From positions 16,903,592 through 16,967,591 of the forward strand of contig CM070905.1 of assembly GCA_036417435.1 (NCBI GenBank): a DNA stretch of 64,000 nucleotides, given 5' to 3'. Of this stretch, positions 11,989-23,774 are shown one piece after another. How positions within the stretch are numbered: position 1 is the stretch's first letter; every line of letters begins with the position of its first letter. The position numbers were made by a program, and so were the translations under genes. The stretch comes from Inia geoffrensis (Eukaryota > Chordata > Mammalia > Artiodactyla > Iniidae). The notes beneath the pieces are model-generated. The model was not told the origin of the DNA, did no database searches, and saw only the letters and a list, made by a program, of their open reading frames with translations.

Positions 11989-12198
11989 ATTTTTTTTTTT
12001 TTTAATGCGGTACGCGGGCCTCTCACTGTTGTGGCCTCTCCCGTTGCGGAGCACAGGCTCCGGACGCGCAGACTCAGCGGCCATGGCTCACGGGCCCAGC
12101 CGCTCCGCGGCATGTGGGATCTTCCCGGACCGGGGCACGAACCCGTGTCCCCTGCATCGGCAGGCGGACTCTCAACCACTGCGCCACCAGGGAAGCCC
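11989..12198 (-). mobile_element. CHR-type tRNA-derived SINE (odontocete form)
   Basis: Full-length SINE on the minus strand: poly(T) at 11990-12004, body, then the complement of the head ending GGGAAGCCC. It contains a tRNA-like Pol III B-box (complement of GGTTCGTGCCC) and the GC-rich odontocete body (complement of CTGGGCCCGTGAGCCATGGC). The TSD is TATAAAAAAC at 11979-11988 and 12199-12208, perfect. The 60-136-residue ORFs across it are non-functional shadows. Confidence 0.95.
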
Positions 12199-12208
12199 TA
12201 TAAAAAAC

Positions 12209-13985
12209 TTTTGATCGTCACACCTCTGGTATCTGGTAGTGGGATAAGGGAGGAAGGGAAGCACAACCCATTAATGGGATTAGCTGCATCGATCCTGGGT
12301 TCTAAGAGAAAGATGCTCTCAGACCCCTAAATCCCAGCATAGAGAAAGGTTCTAGCTACTCTACATTGTTGTGTTCCTTTTCTTGTAAAAGGTGTTTGAT
12401 GCAGATTATTTAAAAGTATTTTTTTCCTAGAAAATAAGTCACTTTGATGAAAATGTATTGGTGAGAAGAGTGTAATCATTTCCTCTCATGCAACAGTGAC
12501 AAATCTCAACATAATTTTACTTGCAGTAACCAATGGGCCCTGCTTTATGCTCACAGTACTGTGCTAAGTACCTGGGGTAGAAGGACAGGTCAGGTGTCCT
12601 CCTCCTCCACCCCCATGATATATTGCACATCTCTCCACCACTGCACTGACTGTTGCAGTGGGACTGTCTTTACACATTTGCCCCCTCCCTCCACTGCCAC
12701 TACCTTAGGTGTGATTAGTACTAAAAGGTGAAGCTAACTAGAAATCATTCTTTAGATTTCTTCAAGCCCAGAAGTATAACTATCTGCAAATCACTTTCCA
12801 GAAAAATATTCCTTTATTTTCCAGACATGTCACTAAAATAGTCGGAGATATTCAGCACAAATTAACTTCTAAGTGAATTTGAAAAAATAGTAGAAAATAT
12901 TAAAAATGAGACAGATGAAATACAAGGGGGAAAATATGCAACCTAGATAAAGCAATAGGTCAATGCATTTGGTCAAGTGACCATATGCTACCATCTATCC
13001 CAGCACAAAAATCTTTGGTGGATCCAACTGTGCTCAGAAATATGAATATTATAAAAATGATATACCTGTATATATACCTGTATACTCCTATTTTTATAAC
13101 CATTAACTGATTTCAATTTTATAATCCTAACTTTATTTTTTTTTCAATACAACACCAATACTACCAGAATGAAGTCAGTGGGTATCTATCTACTATTTCA
13201 CATATTTCCTCATTCTTTAAACCATAGAGAAGCAAAATCCCCTGAGATTTCCCCAGACAGTAACAACTTACTAGCATAATCCTTGAGTTTATTCTTCCCT
13301 TTAAACATCTGTCACAAAGACTGCAATCAAATGGAGATAATGTATGTTAAAGTACTGTGTGAAGTTTGAAATGTTATACAAATGTGAGATGGTATTTTTA
13401 TCATAATTTACATGTATACTTGTCTCTCTGATTACATGATTTTGGCACTATTATGGACTTTGAACATAGGGTCATTGAAAACAAATAGATGTTGAATCTA
13501 AAAGCATTATTTTGGTTGTTTGGGATTCTATGCTATTATTATTTCTCAGTGGTACAAACTATTCTATTATCCAAGAAAAGTCCATCACGACAATTCTATG
13601 CTCCACCTTTGAATATGAAACCAAGAATTAAACTGTAACTCTCTTTCTTGGTTTTTATTAAACTCTCTTTGTTTTAGAAAGCAAAATCTAGAATTCATTT
13701 GGCCATGAAAGTGCCTTCTCTTGTTCTCTCAGGAAAGATACTCTAAACGTTTGACTTATTAGAGCTATTGGTCCCTATGTTTATAACTTCAACACTCATG
13801 TTATAAAGACAACCCTGAGATATCAGAAAGCTATGAAGTTATCAGAGACTAGTAGAGTCCTATCAAAAGGAGTGAGAAGCCAAACTAAATGGTATTGGCC
13901 AAAGAAGGGACAATTTAAGTACCAATAAAGATAATAAATGCAGTAGATTAAACATATTCAATACATTTAAGCCCATGAGGGCATA
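12209..13985. other. 1.8 kb unassigned DNA
   Basis: No gene, RNA or confident repeat. There are short pyrimidine-rich patches near 12600-12700 and ordinary AT-rich sequence elsewhere. Confidence 0.4.
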
Positions 13986-13986
13986 A

Positions 13987-14070
13987 TGATATTAAATACA
14001 ACACACATACCTCCAGTCACCTTTGGAAGATGCCAGATAATTGATATTAAATACAACACACATACCTCCA
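13987..14070. repeat. 29-bp perfect direct repeat, 55-bp period
   Basis: The same 29 bases, starting TGATATTAAATACAACACAC, occur at 13987-14015 and 14042-14070. They are separated by 26 bp of different sequence. They do not flank a recognisable element and look like a local duplication. Confidence 0.9.
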
Positions 14071-14398
14071 ACCACCAAACATCATATACCTCATAATGGA
14101 AGAGCACAGCACAGCACCACCTATGAAGTACCATTGCAAAAGTAAATAAGTAAATAGGAACCTGAATCTGATCAAGTCTCTAGATCTAACCAATGAATTT
14201 TAAACAACTCAAAGGACAGAGAAACATAAAAAACATATTAAGCGACACCGTGTGGAGGCAATCAGAAAATCTAAACTGTGAGAAGCTCTACAGGACAAAA
14301 AAACCCCACAAATATATATATTCAAAAACAATATAAAAATTCACAAAATTATAGAGATGAAAAGAGCCTTAAGAGACAAGAGACATGCAAACCAGTTC
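14071..14398. other. Unassigned AT-rich DNA
   Basis: A-rich DNA leading into an AT microsatellite. No gene seen. Confidence 0.35.
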
Positions 14399-14493
14399 TA
14401 TATATATATTTTATATATATATTATATATATGTACATATATATTATATTTTATATATATATTATATATATACATATATATAATATATATATAC
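14399..14493. repeat. (AT)n microsatellite, interrupted
   Basis: About 95 bases of alternating T and A with a few interruptions (TTTTA, TGTACA, TACA). It is self-complementary and could extrude a cruciform. The Tyr/Ile-rich ORFs on both strands come from translating the repeat. Confidence 0.95.
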
Positions 14494-14690
14494 TGATTCA
14501 AACAAAATGAAAAAATAAAAGGAAAGAAAGAAGGAAAAATAAAGTGAAGCAAAGAAATAAATATATAATTTGGGAAAGGTGAGTACTATTTGAATATCTG
14601 ATGATTCTAAGGTTAACATTTATATTGATATTCATTTTTAGTTGTAATAATGATATAATTGTTTTGTTAGAACAAAGAGGCCTTATCTTT
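14494..14690. other. Unassigned AT-rich DNA
   Basis: A-rich sequence between the AT microsatellite and the SINE. Nothing recognised. Confidence 0.35.
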
Positions 14691-14705
14691 AAAATATATA
14701 TAACA

Positions 14706-14923
14706 GGGCTTCCCTGGTGGCGCAGTGGTTGGGAGTCCACCTGCCGATGCAGGGGACACAGGTTCGTGCCCCGGTCTGGGAAGATCCCACATGTCGTGGA
14801 GCGGCTGGGCCCGTGAGCCATGGCCGCTGAGCCTGCGCATCCGGAGTCTGTGCTCCGCAATGGGAGAGGCCACAACAGTGAGAGGCCCGCGTACCACAAA
14901 AACATAAAATAATAAAATGAAAT
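14706..14923 (+). mobile_element. CHR-type tRNA-derived SINE (odontocete form)
   Basis: Sense copy starting GGGCTTCCCTGGTGGCGCAG, then tRNA-derived head, GC-rich body and an A-rich tail mutated to AATAAAATGAAATAAAAT. The TSD is AAAATATATATAACA at 14691-14705 and 14924-14938, a perfect 15 bp. The A-box-like TGGCGCAGTGG (14718-14728) and B-box-like GGTTCGTGCC (14761-14770) are retained. Substitutions against the other copies are CpG-type, as expected for a methylated SINE. Confidence 0.95.
14718..14770 (+). promoter_or_regulatory. Internal Pol III promoter (A and B boxes) of the SINE
   Basis: A box TGGCGCAGTGG at 14718-14728 and B box GGTTCGTGCC at 14761-14770, spaced as in a tRNA gene. This is the ancestral tRNA promoter carried by the SINE. 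Whether it is active here cannot be seen. Confidence 0.7.
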
Positions 14924-14938
14924 AAAATATATATAACA

Positions 14939-15515
14939 AAATATTTAGAGATAGAATGATTTCTGAGATTGCCTCAAAAATAATTCAGGCAGAGTGAGTA
15001 GGGTATGGATGAAACAAGATTGGCCAGGTATTGAAAATGGCTGAATTCAAATGAATTGAAAAAAACAGCCATATTGAAATTATCATACTGTTCTCTTTGC
15101 TTCTGTATATATATTTAAATATCCACAGTAAAATATGTCTTTAATAAATCTCCTGGTACAACTCTGCTGTCAAACGTGTGAGAAATAGATTTGATGATGC
15201 TAAGAGCTTCACAGATCATGGTTCTCAGTTAAATATCTTATTTTTGGCACATTGATGAAAACCAGAAAAAAATCAACACCCTCTCCCCAAATGGCCACAA
15301 GAAACCAGGTAGTCAAGATGTTTACTGCTGAGATATCCCCTCCTGTCATCTGGGAGCATTCAATGTTCATTTTTTAATCCAAAGATGTCTTTAATAATAA
15401 TTGATAAAGTCTATCAAAATAAAAATTAATAGAAATCTATGAAAGATAATTTACTTCGGTACAATTATAAGTCAAAGTAATGGATTTCGGAAATAACAGA
15501 CATTTGAGAAAGTTT
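14939..15515. other. Unassigned AT-rich DNA
   Basis: No gene, RNA or recognised repeat. Confidence 0.4.
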
Positions 15516-15518
15516 AGC

Positions 15519-15569
15519 AGACAGTAAGTCTACTGTCTTCCATTGTATGGAAGTCAACCATACAATGTG
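15519..15569. repeat. Two adjacent short hairpins
   Basis: Hairpin 1: AGACAGTA (15519-15526), loop AGTC, TACTGTCT (15531-15538), a perfect 8-bp stem. Hairpin 2: CCATTGTATGG (15540-15550) pairs with CCATACAATG(T)GG (15558-15569) around a 7-nt loop. An alternative fold pairs CTTCCA with TGGAAG across their junction. No known element is recognised. Confidence 0.7.
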
Positions 15570-17120
15570 GCCTCCAAAAAGAGAGTGGATATTTCACTGA
15601 ATTCATAGCCATGTAACAGGACAAGGTGTCACTCCCAATCTGCTCTGTCAGAACACACCTACAGTATCGTCCCCATTAAAGGTAGCGTACCACATTGGAA
15701 AGGTTTTAGGATTAGTTAGATGGTTAGAAAGCCTAAATACCTGCCACGTCAGGAAATTTTGAAGTAAAAACATGCTTATCTTAGAGAAGAGAAGGTGTGG
15801 GGTGTGGGGGGTGGCAGATAGGTCTAGCAGAGAATGGAAAAACCGCCAAATAGAATGAGAAGTTCCTCCCTACTGGGCCCAGTGAGAAAGGATCACAGGC
15901 AGTCCAGAGCCAGGGACCATAGGAAGCTTTCAATTGTAGATTTGCTTGCCAAAAACAGAGGTCCTCCCTCCTTGGAGGTGTGTACATACACCCTGGACAA
16001 CCTTCTTGTGTTGTGTCATAAAAGGAATGATTTTCGGTTTCTTATAACCCTGAGAGTCTGAAATCAGAACTATACTTTATCATAACCATTCCTCTTGTTT
16101 GGCTTTTTTCCCTCTTGTTCTAAGTGGCAGGTACTTTCAGGGATTATTACCAACCTATTTATGTCCAAATCACAGCTTCCACTCTTTAAAATTAGCCACC
16201 TTTCCCTCCTCCTGCCTGACGTGTTCCCTCTTGTCATGATATGTGGCTTGGGGGATAGCATTTGATCACAGATAGGCGGTTGTTACCTAGTTTGAGCTCA
16301 GCAAGAAGCAGGTGGTGACGAGAAAGAAAAAAGCTCCTAGATACACACACCTAAGCATAAATGATGGGGAAGGGAAGAATCAAGAGAAAGAACACGGCAA
16401 GTAAATTGTAGCCATTACTTTTAAAGTTTTTGAGTGGAAATAAAAGGCTTAGATTGCAGTATGTATAAGTAGAAACTCTGCCCTGTAGATTTAGGCTTCT
16501 AAATTACAGAAGAATATCAGGAACTTTAAGCCAGTGGGTATATTTTGTCTATGTCTGTTCCAGCATCCTGCATTATTCCCTTGTCACTTCTTGGCCTAAA
16601 GAAGGTGAGACTATTGTCAGCACTCTACAAACAAAGAAACATAATTAATGATATTGACTAGTATTGACATTATTCTGAGCTGATTGATTTCTGGCCCTCA
16701 CAAGCCTTCTGACTTTTGTTTTGAAATACGTAGCATAACAACTGAGTATTCTTTTTCCCTTTGTTCCCTCCAGTATACTGACCTGAACAATTCGTTAAAA
16801 TGATAAAAATAGAGAACTTTCCTCCCAAGAAGAATACATTCTGCTTTTATATTACCCTAGATATTTGGCCAGATTTTATGAATGCATGACATGACTAAAC
16901 CTAATAAAACCTAATAAATCTAATGCACACTGAAGACAAAATATTAGACTTCTATTTATGTATGCCAGTGTAAAGTGATTTCTTTAATCACGTCATGCCA
17001 CCACTAAAGCTAAAATAACTGGAAATGAATAATACATACAAAGATTGGGTTTTATAAATGTGTTTCAATTTCACAGCAGAATTTAACTTTATATACAAAT
17101 ATTAGAATACAAGCTCTGGT
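15570..17120. other. 1.5 kb unassigned DNA
   Basis: Looks single-copy by eye. ORFs of 60-75 codons on both strands at 15781-16061 overlap and lack domains, so I do not call a gene. Confidence 0.4.
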
Positions 17121-17124
17121 CCCA

Positions 17125-17240
17125 TGCTTTATTAGGTGTGTGATATCTGAAGTCTGTTTCCCTATTTGTAAAATGAGACATTAGGAATGAGATCATCTTG
17201 CTGGTTCCTTCTAGTTTCAATAGTCTTTGAAACTGAATTG
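17125..17240 (+). mobile_element. MIR SINE fragment
   Basis: Carries the MIR core order: 'gtgtgtgatatctgaagtct', then 'gtttccctatttgtaaaatg' followed by 'agacattaggaatgagatc'. Strongly diverged, sense orientation. Confidence 0.65.
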
Positions 17241-20185
17241 AGAAACTAGAGCTGAAGTATACGTATATCTTATGTTTAAAAAAGTTCATAGAAATACATG
17301 TGGAAAGATACTAGAAGAAAACATACCAAAAAGATAACACCCTGTTTAGCAGACGGGGACAGGAAATAATTTATGAGTAATTTATTTTTCTTCAATTTGT
17401 TTTTTCATATGTTCTAAATATTTTATAAATCACCATGTGATAGATGTATAATTGGGGGAAACAGACACTTTTTCAGTTTTCAAAAGCAATATTTATGTCA
17501 GGCCACTACTTTGTGTAAGGGCATGAGACATCAAATACTGTCAGCACAGAAAATAAGATTTGCCTCATGTGTGTTCCTTGTTTAGGATAAGGTTCCAAAT
17601 AAAGCACTACAGCAGACGAGTACCAGCTGGACAAAGTCAATGGTATTGGTAGTGTCACTGGGCTAGTTATGAGTAGACGATAAGAGTCAGGGGCTAGAAT
17701 GAAGCAAACACCTAGTTTAGGCATCACAGTATTTATGCTGTAGTTTAAGCATAAAACACTCAAGTTCTAGTTCAAGATGTTTTGCTAGATTAAAAACAAA
17801 ACAACAGGTTTGGCTCATAACCTATCAATTTATATCCCACACATCACTGAAGTTCATCATGGGGGGCGGCTAGGCATGGTTTCATTCACTTCAAATAGTT
17901 AGTTGGAATCTGAAGATTTTCCACACCCGTATCTGAGGTCCAGGACCTGGTTCCAAATTTGCCATTAAATGACGCACAATTTGCTATAGATGAGTGAAGA
18001 GGCTGATCGTGACTTGTATTCGCATTGTTTTAGCAGAAAGGAAAAGACGGTCAATTCTTCTGGCAGAGAAGGTGGGTTCATAAGAGAAGTAATAGAGGGT
18101 GTGATGCTTATACTGAATCCTGGCAGGTGGGTGGGGGGTCCTTCCTAAATTAGAAAGTAGGGAAGACAGGCAAGGGAGAGATGGAGAGGGCATTCCAAAT
18201 AGAGAAAGATAAAACAATAACAGATTATGAAGAGTCTGTATCGGTCACTATACAGTGCGCATCTCAACATTTAGGCAATGCGTCAGAGGACTATTCCAAG
18301 GCAATGACAGATAGAGATTTTACAAAGATTATTGTGACAAGCAGTGTAGAAAGAGGATTAGGGGGTTGGGGAAGAAAAAAAAGAAAGAAAAACAAACAGA
18401 AGAAAAAATAAAATATTAAAAAATAAACCTGAGGCTCAATTTAATACTCTTCTCATGGTATTCATTTCTAAACTGAAAGATCATATTAATTGGGAAATAT
18501 AAAATAAACATTTTCTTATATTTTGTCCAACTTCTAGGATATATCTGACTGATGCTATCATTCTATGCTGGGATTGGTTTTCTTTAAGCATGAGTTTCCA
18601 AAGCATATTAACAAAACTCATTGAGGAATGATCTCCTATTCTTCTGTTTCCTTAAAGCTAAGGAATGACTATAACAAATAGAAAAGTAGAATAAGCTCTA
18701 GTGGTGACGATGATTCTGAAGTCCAGGCAAGCTTTCTTTTGCTCCGTGTGGTTGAGATAGAACATCCAATCTGTCTAGAGAAGTCTTGGAGACAGGAAAC
18801 ATTCTGGACTATTTGAGGGAATGTAGGTCATGAAAGGGGTAATTGTGGAATCCAAGCAGAAGCAAGAAGAAAGGAAAAAACTCATGAAACACATATGCTT
18901 TCAGAGAACACAAATGAAGGCCAAGAAGAATAAAAGAACAAGCCAAAAAAGAACCGTGACAGAGAAAGTAAGGCCAGAATGCTACACTGAGTGAGTCTGG
19001 TCAGGCTTAAGACTAGCAGCAAAGAGAGGTTCCTGAGGGCTCAGCCTTGCAGCGTGATTAAAAATGGACACATACCTATTTGAATGCATCTGGGATGCCC
19101 TGTGGAAAGTACAAGAACTGGTATAAACAATCAAGTTTGGGGTCACATCAGGAGAAAAGATCCAGAAAGCTGCAGGAGGAATTGGTGAATACAAACAGGA
19201 AAGCCATTAATGAGAGGTAAAGTGGTGGGAACCAGGGAACAGGGGAGACAACTGTGGTCACAAAAAGGGCCGATCACATTTGCATATTTGATAGAAAAAA
19301 ATAGCACCATAACTGAGAACTTCCTCCATGAACTTGGCCAAAGTTATTTACCTTGTTGTTGGCATCTGCACAAAAGAACGAGCATAATTATATCTTCTAC
19401 AGCAGAGCTGTTGTGTTGCCTCAATTAGAACACCGGGAAAAGGCACTGAGGCCATGGATGAAAAGCTCTATAGCAGCACAACTTATAAAATCAGGAAGAG
19501 GATGTGTGATCCCCCAGCTGCAACCATTAAACAAACCCTGTTCCTAGCACAGAGCCGAGGTCAATGGACGAAGCTTGTACACAAAAAAGGACTTTGGCAG
19601 CAGCAAGAGCTGCATTAATCAAAAGTTGTGAAACAAAACAACCATCAGCTGCATTCAAGCCCCATTGTGGAAGGGAATCAATATTTGACAAACACTTTGT
19701 AAAGGACACAAATTAGAAAGGCAAAACATTTAAAAATATTTCATAGGAGTCAAACAACAGGAAGTAAATATGCAAGGAAATGGTCTTAAGTGTCTCTGAA
19801 GGCATTCTTTGGCACAAACGCTGACGTTACCCACACCCCATAAGCGAGAACCTAGACTTTGCTGTGAGAGTGCCCTGATATTTGCGACAGATTCTGGATC
19901 GAATATATCAATAAATACTCGACCTTAATGAGAAGCAAACTGTATCCAATAGCCAGACTAGGCAAATATCCATGGGTGCCAGATGCTTATTCAATAAACA
20001 GGTTTGATAAGTAATTCTAATTAGTAAGAAAAGCAACTGCACCTAGGAATTCAGTGATTCTGTGATGGACTCATTGTAGAACAGGAAAAATATGACTAAT
20101 TCATTGAATAATAAAAATAACTTTCATCTTGCTATGTTATTCAGATTCTTAGGGTATTGTCACACCGCAACGCATTTTATTCTTA
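17241..20185. other. 2.9 kb unassigned DNA
   Basis: No gene or RNA found. 18000-18360 has the general look of an old interspersed repeat ('gagggcattccaaatagaga') but I cannot name it. 18370-18420 is A-rich. The remainder looks single-copy. Confidence 0.4.
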
Positions 20186-20188
20186 TAG

Positions 20189-20411
20189 CGGGAGTCAGCA
20201 AACTTTTTCTGTAAAGAACCAGATGATAAATATTTTAGGCTTGGAAACCATACAGTCCTCTGTAAGGTCGCTCATCATTCAACTCTCCAGGTGTTGTGTA
20301 AAAACAGCCACAGACAGGATGTTAAGAACCAGGTGTGACTGTGTCCCAATAAAACTCACACAAACAAATGGCAGGTTCAATGTGGCTCACTGTAGTTTGT
20401 GGACCCCAGCT
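20189..20411 (+). mobile_element. hAT-type non-autonomous DNA transposon remnant
   Basis: Matches the common mammalian repeat with inverted ends 'ggagtcagcaaact' and 'agtttgtggacccc'. The internal blocks are 'tctgtaaagaaccagatgat', 'aaatattttaggcttgga' and 'tgtgtcccaataaaactcac'. The ~220-bp length fits a MITE-like element. Sub-family name not certain. Confidence 0.75.
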
Positions 20412-20482
20412 CTATTGTGTAAGCCTAACCATCCCCAAGGCTGCTGCTTATCAAGTGAATATTGACAGTTAATAGTAATCCA

Positions 20483-23436
20483 CAACTATATGCCAATAAA
20501 ATGGACAACCAGGTAGAAAAGGACAAATTCTTATAAATGCACAACCTTCCGAGACTGAACCAGGAAGAAACAGAAACTAGGAACAGACTGATCACAAGCA
20601 CTGAAATTGAAACTGTGATTAAAAATCTTCCAACAAACAAAAGCCCAGGATCAGATGGCTTCACAGGCAACTTCTATCAAACATCTAGAGAAGACCTAAC
20701 ACCTATCCTTCTCAAACTCTTCCAAAATATAGCAGACGGAGGAACACTCCCAAACTCATTCTACTAGGCCATCGTCACCCTGATACCAAAACCAGACAAA
20801 GATGTCACAAAGAAAGAAAACTACAGGCCACTATCACTGATGAACATAGATGCAAAATTCTTCAACAAAATATTAGCAAACAGAATCCAACAGCACAATA
20901 AAAGGATCATACACTATGATCAAGTGGAGTTTATCCTAGGAATGCAAGGATTCTTCAATATACGCAAATCAATCAATGTGATACACCATATTAACAAACT
21001 GAAGGGGAAAAACTATATGATCATCTCAATAGAAGCAGAGAAAGCTTTTGACAAAATTCAACACCATTTATGAGAAAAACCCTGCAGAAAGTAGGCATAG
21101 AGGGAACTTTCCTCAACATAATAAAGGCCATATATGACAAACCCACAGCCAACATCATCCTCAATGGTGAAAAACTGAAACAATTTCCTCTAAGATGAGG
21201 AACAGGACATAGCTGTCCACTCTCACCACAATTATTCAACATAGTTTTGGAAGTTTTAGCCACAGCAATCAGAGAAGAAAATGAAATAAAAGGAATCCAA
21301 ACCAGAAGAGAAGAAGTAAAGCTGTCACTGTTTGCAGATGACATGATACTATACGTAGCGAATCCTAAAGATGCTACCAGAAAAGTACTAGAGCTAATCA
21401 ATGAATCTGGTAAAGTTTCAGGATACAAAATTAATGCACAGAAATCTCTTACATTCCTATACACTAATGATGAAAAATATGAAAGTGAAATTAAGAAAAC
21501 ACTCCCATTTACCATTGCAACAAAAAGAATAAAATAGCTAGGGATAAAACTACCTAAGGACACAAAAGACCTGTATGCAGAAAATTATAAGACACTGATG
21601 AAAGAAATTAAAGATGATAAAAAGAGATGGAGAGATATACCATGTTCTTGGATTGGAAGAATCAACATTGTGAAAATGACTCTACTACACAAAGCAATCT
21701 ACAGATTCAATGCAATCCCTATCAAACTACCACTGGCATTTTTCACAGAACTAGAATGAAAAATTTCACAATTAGTATGGAAACACAAAACACCCCGAAT
21801 AGCCAAAGCAATCTTGAGAAAGAAAAACGGAGCTGGAGGAATCAGGCTTCCTGACTTCAGGCTATACTACAAAGCTACAGTAATCAAGACAGTATGGTAC
21901 TGGCATGAAAACAGAAAGATAGATCAATGGAACAGGATAGAAAGCCCAAAGATAAACCCACGCACATATGGTCACCTTATCTTTGATAAAGAGGCAAGAA
22001 TATACAGTGGAGAAACAACAGCCTCTTCAATAAGTGGTGCTGGGAAAACTGGAGAGCTACATGTAAAAGAATGAAATTAGAACACTCCCTAACACCATAC
22101 ACAAGAATAAACTCAAAATGGATTAAAGACCTAAATGTAAGGCCAGACACCATCAAACTCTTAGAGGAAAACATAGGCAGAACACTCTATGATATAAAAC
22201 ACAGCAAGATCCTTTTTGACCCACCTCCTAGAGAAATGGAAATAAAAACAAAAATAAACAAATGCGATCTAATGAAACTTAAAAGCTTTTGCACAGAAAA
22301 AGAAACCATGAACAGGATGAAAAGACAACCCTCAGAATGGGAGAAAATATTTGCAAATGAAGCAACTGACAAAGGATTAATCTCCAGAATTTACAAGCAG
22401 CTCACGCAGCTCAGTAACAAAAAAACAAACAACCCAATCCACAAATGGGCAGAAGACCTAAACAGACATTTCTCCAAAGAAAATGTACAGATTGCCAACA
22501 AACACATGAAAGAATGCTCAACATCATTAATAATTAGAGAAATGCAAATCAAAACTACAATGAGATATCATCTCACACCGGTCAGAATGGCCATCATCAA
22601 AAAATCTACAAACAATAAATGCTGGAGAGGTTGTGGAGAAAAGGGAACCCTCTTGCACTTTTGGTGGGAATGTAAATGGATACAGCCACTACGGAGAACA
22701 GTATGGAGGTTCCTTAAAAAACTACAAATAGAATTACCATACAACCCAGCAATCCCACTACTGGGCATATACCCTGAGAAAACCGTAATTCAAAAAGAGT
22801 CATGTACCAAAATGTTCATTGCAGCTTTATTTACAATAGCCAGGACATGGAAGCAACCTAAGTGTCCATCAACAGATGAATGGATAAAGAAGATGTGGCA
22901 CATACATACAATGGAATATTACTCAGCCATAAAAAGAAACGAAATTGAGTTATTTGTAGTGAGGTGGATGGACCTAGAGTCTGTCATACGGAGTGAAGTA
23001 AGTCAGAAAGAGAAAAACAAATACCGTATGCTAACACATATATATGGAATCTAAGAAGTAGGAAAAAAAAAAGTCATGAAGAACCTAGGGGTAAGATGGG
23101 AATAAAGACACAGACCTACTAGAGAATGGACTTGAGGATATGGGGAGGGGGAAGGGTAAGCTGTGACAAAATGAGAGAGTGGCATGGACATATATACACT
23201 ACCAAACATAAAATAGATAGCTAGTGGGAAGCAGCCACAAAGCACAGGGAGATCAGCTCAGTGGTTTGTGACCACCTAGAGGGGTGGGATAGGGAGGGTG
23301 GGAGGGAGGGAGACGCAAGAGGGAAGAGATATGGGAACATATGTATATGTATAACTGATTAACTTTGTTATAGAGCAGAAACTAACACACCATTGTGAAG
23401 CAATTATACCCCAATAAAGATGTTAAAAAAAAAAAA
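20483..23436 (+). mobile_element. 5'-truncated LINE-1, ~2.95 kb, ORF2 disrupted
   Basis: Sense L1 beginning inside ORF2, just upstream of the reverse transcriptase domain, and running through a full 3' UTR to AATAAA (23413-23418) and a 12-A tail. ORF2 survives only as pieces: 20537-20767, 20840-21073, 21247-21537, 21814-22074 and 22071-23054. The FADD catalytic motif of reverse transcriptase is at 21331-21342. The last piece (327 codons) carries the C-terminal Cys-rich motif (C-x3-C-x7-H-x4-C). Stops and frameshifts break it, so it cannot encode a full enzyme. It closely resembles the 46-49 kb copy. No clear TSD was found at either edge. Confidence 0.93.
20537..23054 (+). pseudogene. L1 ORF2 pseudogene (reverse transcriptase to C-terminus)
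   Basis: Remains of the L1 ORF2 protein, which in intact L1 nicks the target DNA and reverse-transcribes the L1 RNA. Seen here are the N-terminal edge of the RT domain, the F-A-D-D active-site motif at 21331-21342, thumb/linker sequence and the Cys-rich C-terminus. The endonuclease domain is absent because of 5' truncation. In-frame TAG at 20766-20768, a frameshift near 21066 and a TAG near 21536 split the frame. A fourth break lies near 21760. It is non-functional. Confidence 0.9.
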
Positions 23437-23771
23437 TAGGAGTTATGTACCACAATGTTCACTGCCACTCTATTTACAATAGCCAGCACATGGAAGCAAC
23501 CTAAGTGTCCATCAACAGATGAATGGATAAAGAAGCTGTGGCTATATATACAATGGAATATTGCTCAGCCATAAAAAGAAACGAAACTGAGTTATTTGTA
23601 GTGAGGTGGATAGACCCAGAGTCTGTCATACAGAGTTCACTCAGACGTAGACGGAAGAGATATGGGGACATATATATATGTATAACTGATTCACTTTGTT
23701 ATAAAGCAGAAACTAACACAGCAGTTTAAAGCAATTATACTCCAATAAAGATGTTTTTAAAAAAAAAAAAA
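23437..23771 (+). mobile_element. Internally deleted L1 3' end
   Basis: Starts in the ORF2 C-terminus ('tctatttacaatagccagca'), continues to about 23634, then jumps at 23634-23655 to the last ~120 bases of the L1 3' UTR. AATAAA lies at 23743-23748, followed by a tail. Compared with the neighbouring full copy, about 310 bases of the ORF2 end and 3' UTR are missing. It abuts the poly(A) of the upstream L1 directly. Confidence 0.85.
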
Positions 23772-23774
23772 CCT

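Noticed and set aside
11920..12330. 136-codon ORF and overlapping ORFs on both strands
   Set aside because: They run through a GC-rich CHR SINE, and the same protein shadows recur at the other SINEs (14.7, 39.3, 49.7, 51.9 kb).
14278..14552. Tyr/Ile-rich ORFs on both strands
   Set aside because: Translation of the (AT)n microsatellite.
21021..21563. 180-codon minus-strand ORF, with a near twin at 47141-47677
   Set aside because: Antisense shadow of L1 ORF2; it appears at the same place in both L1 copies.
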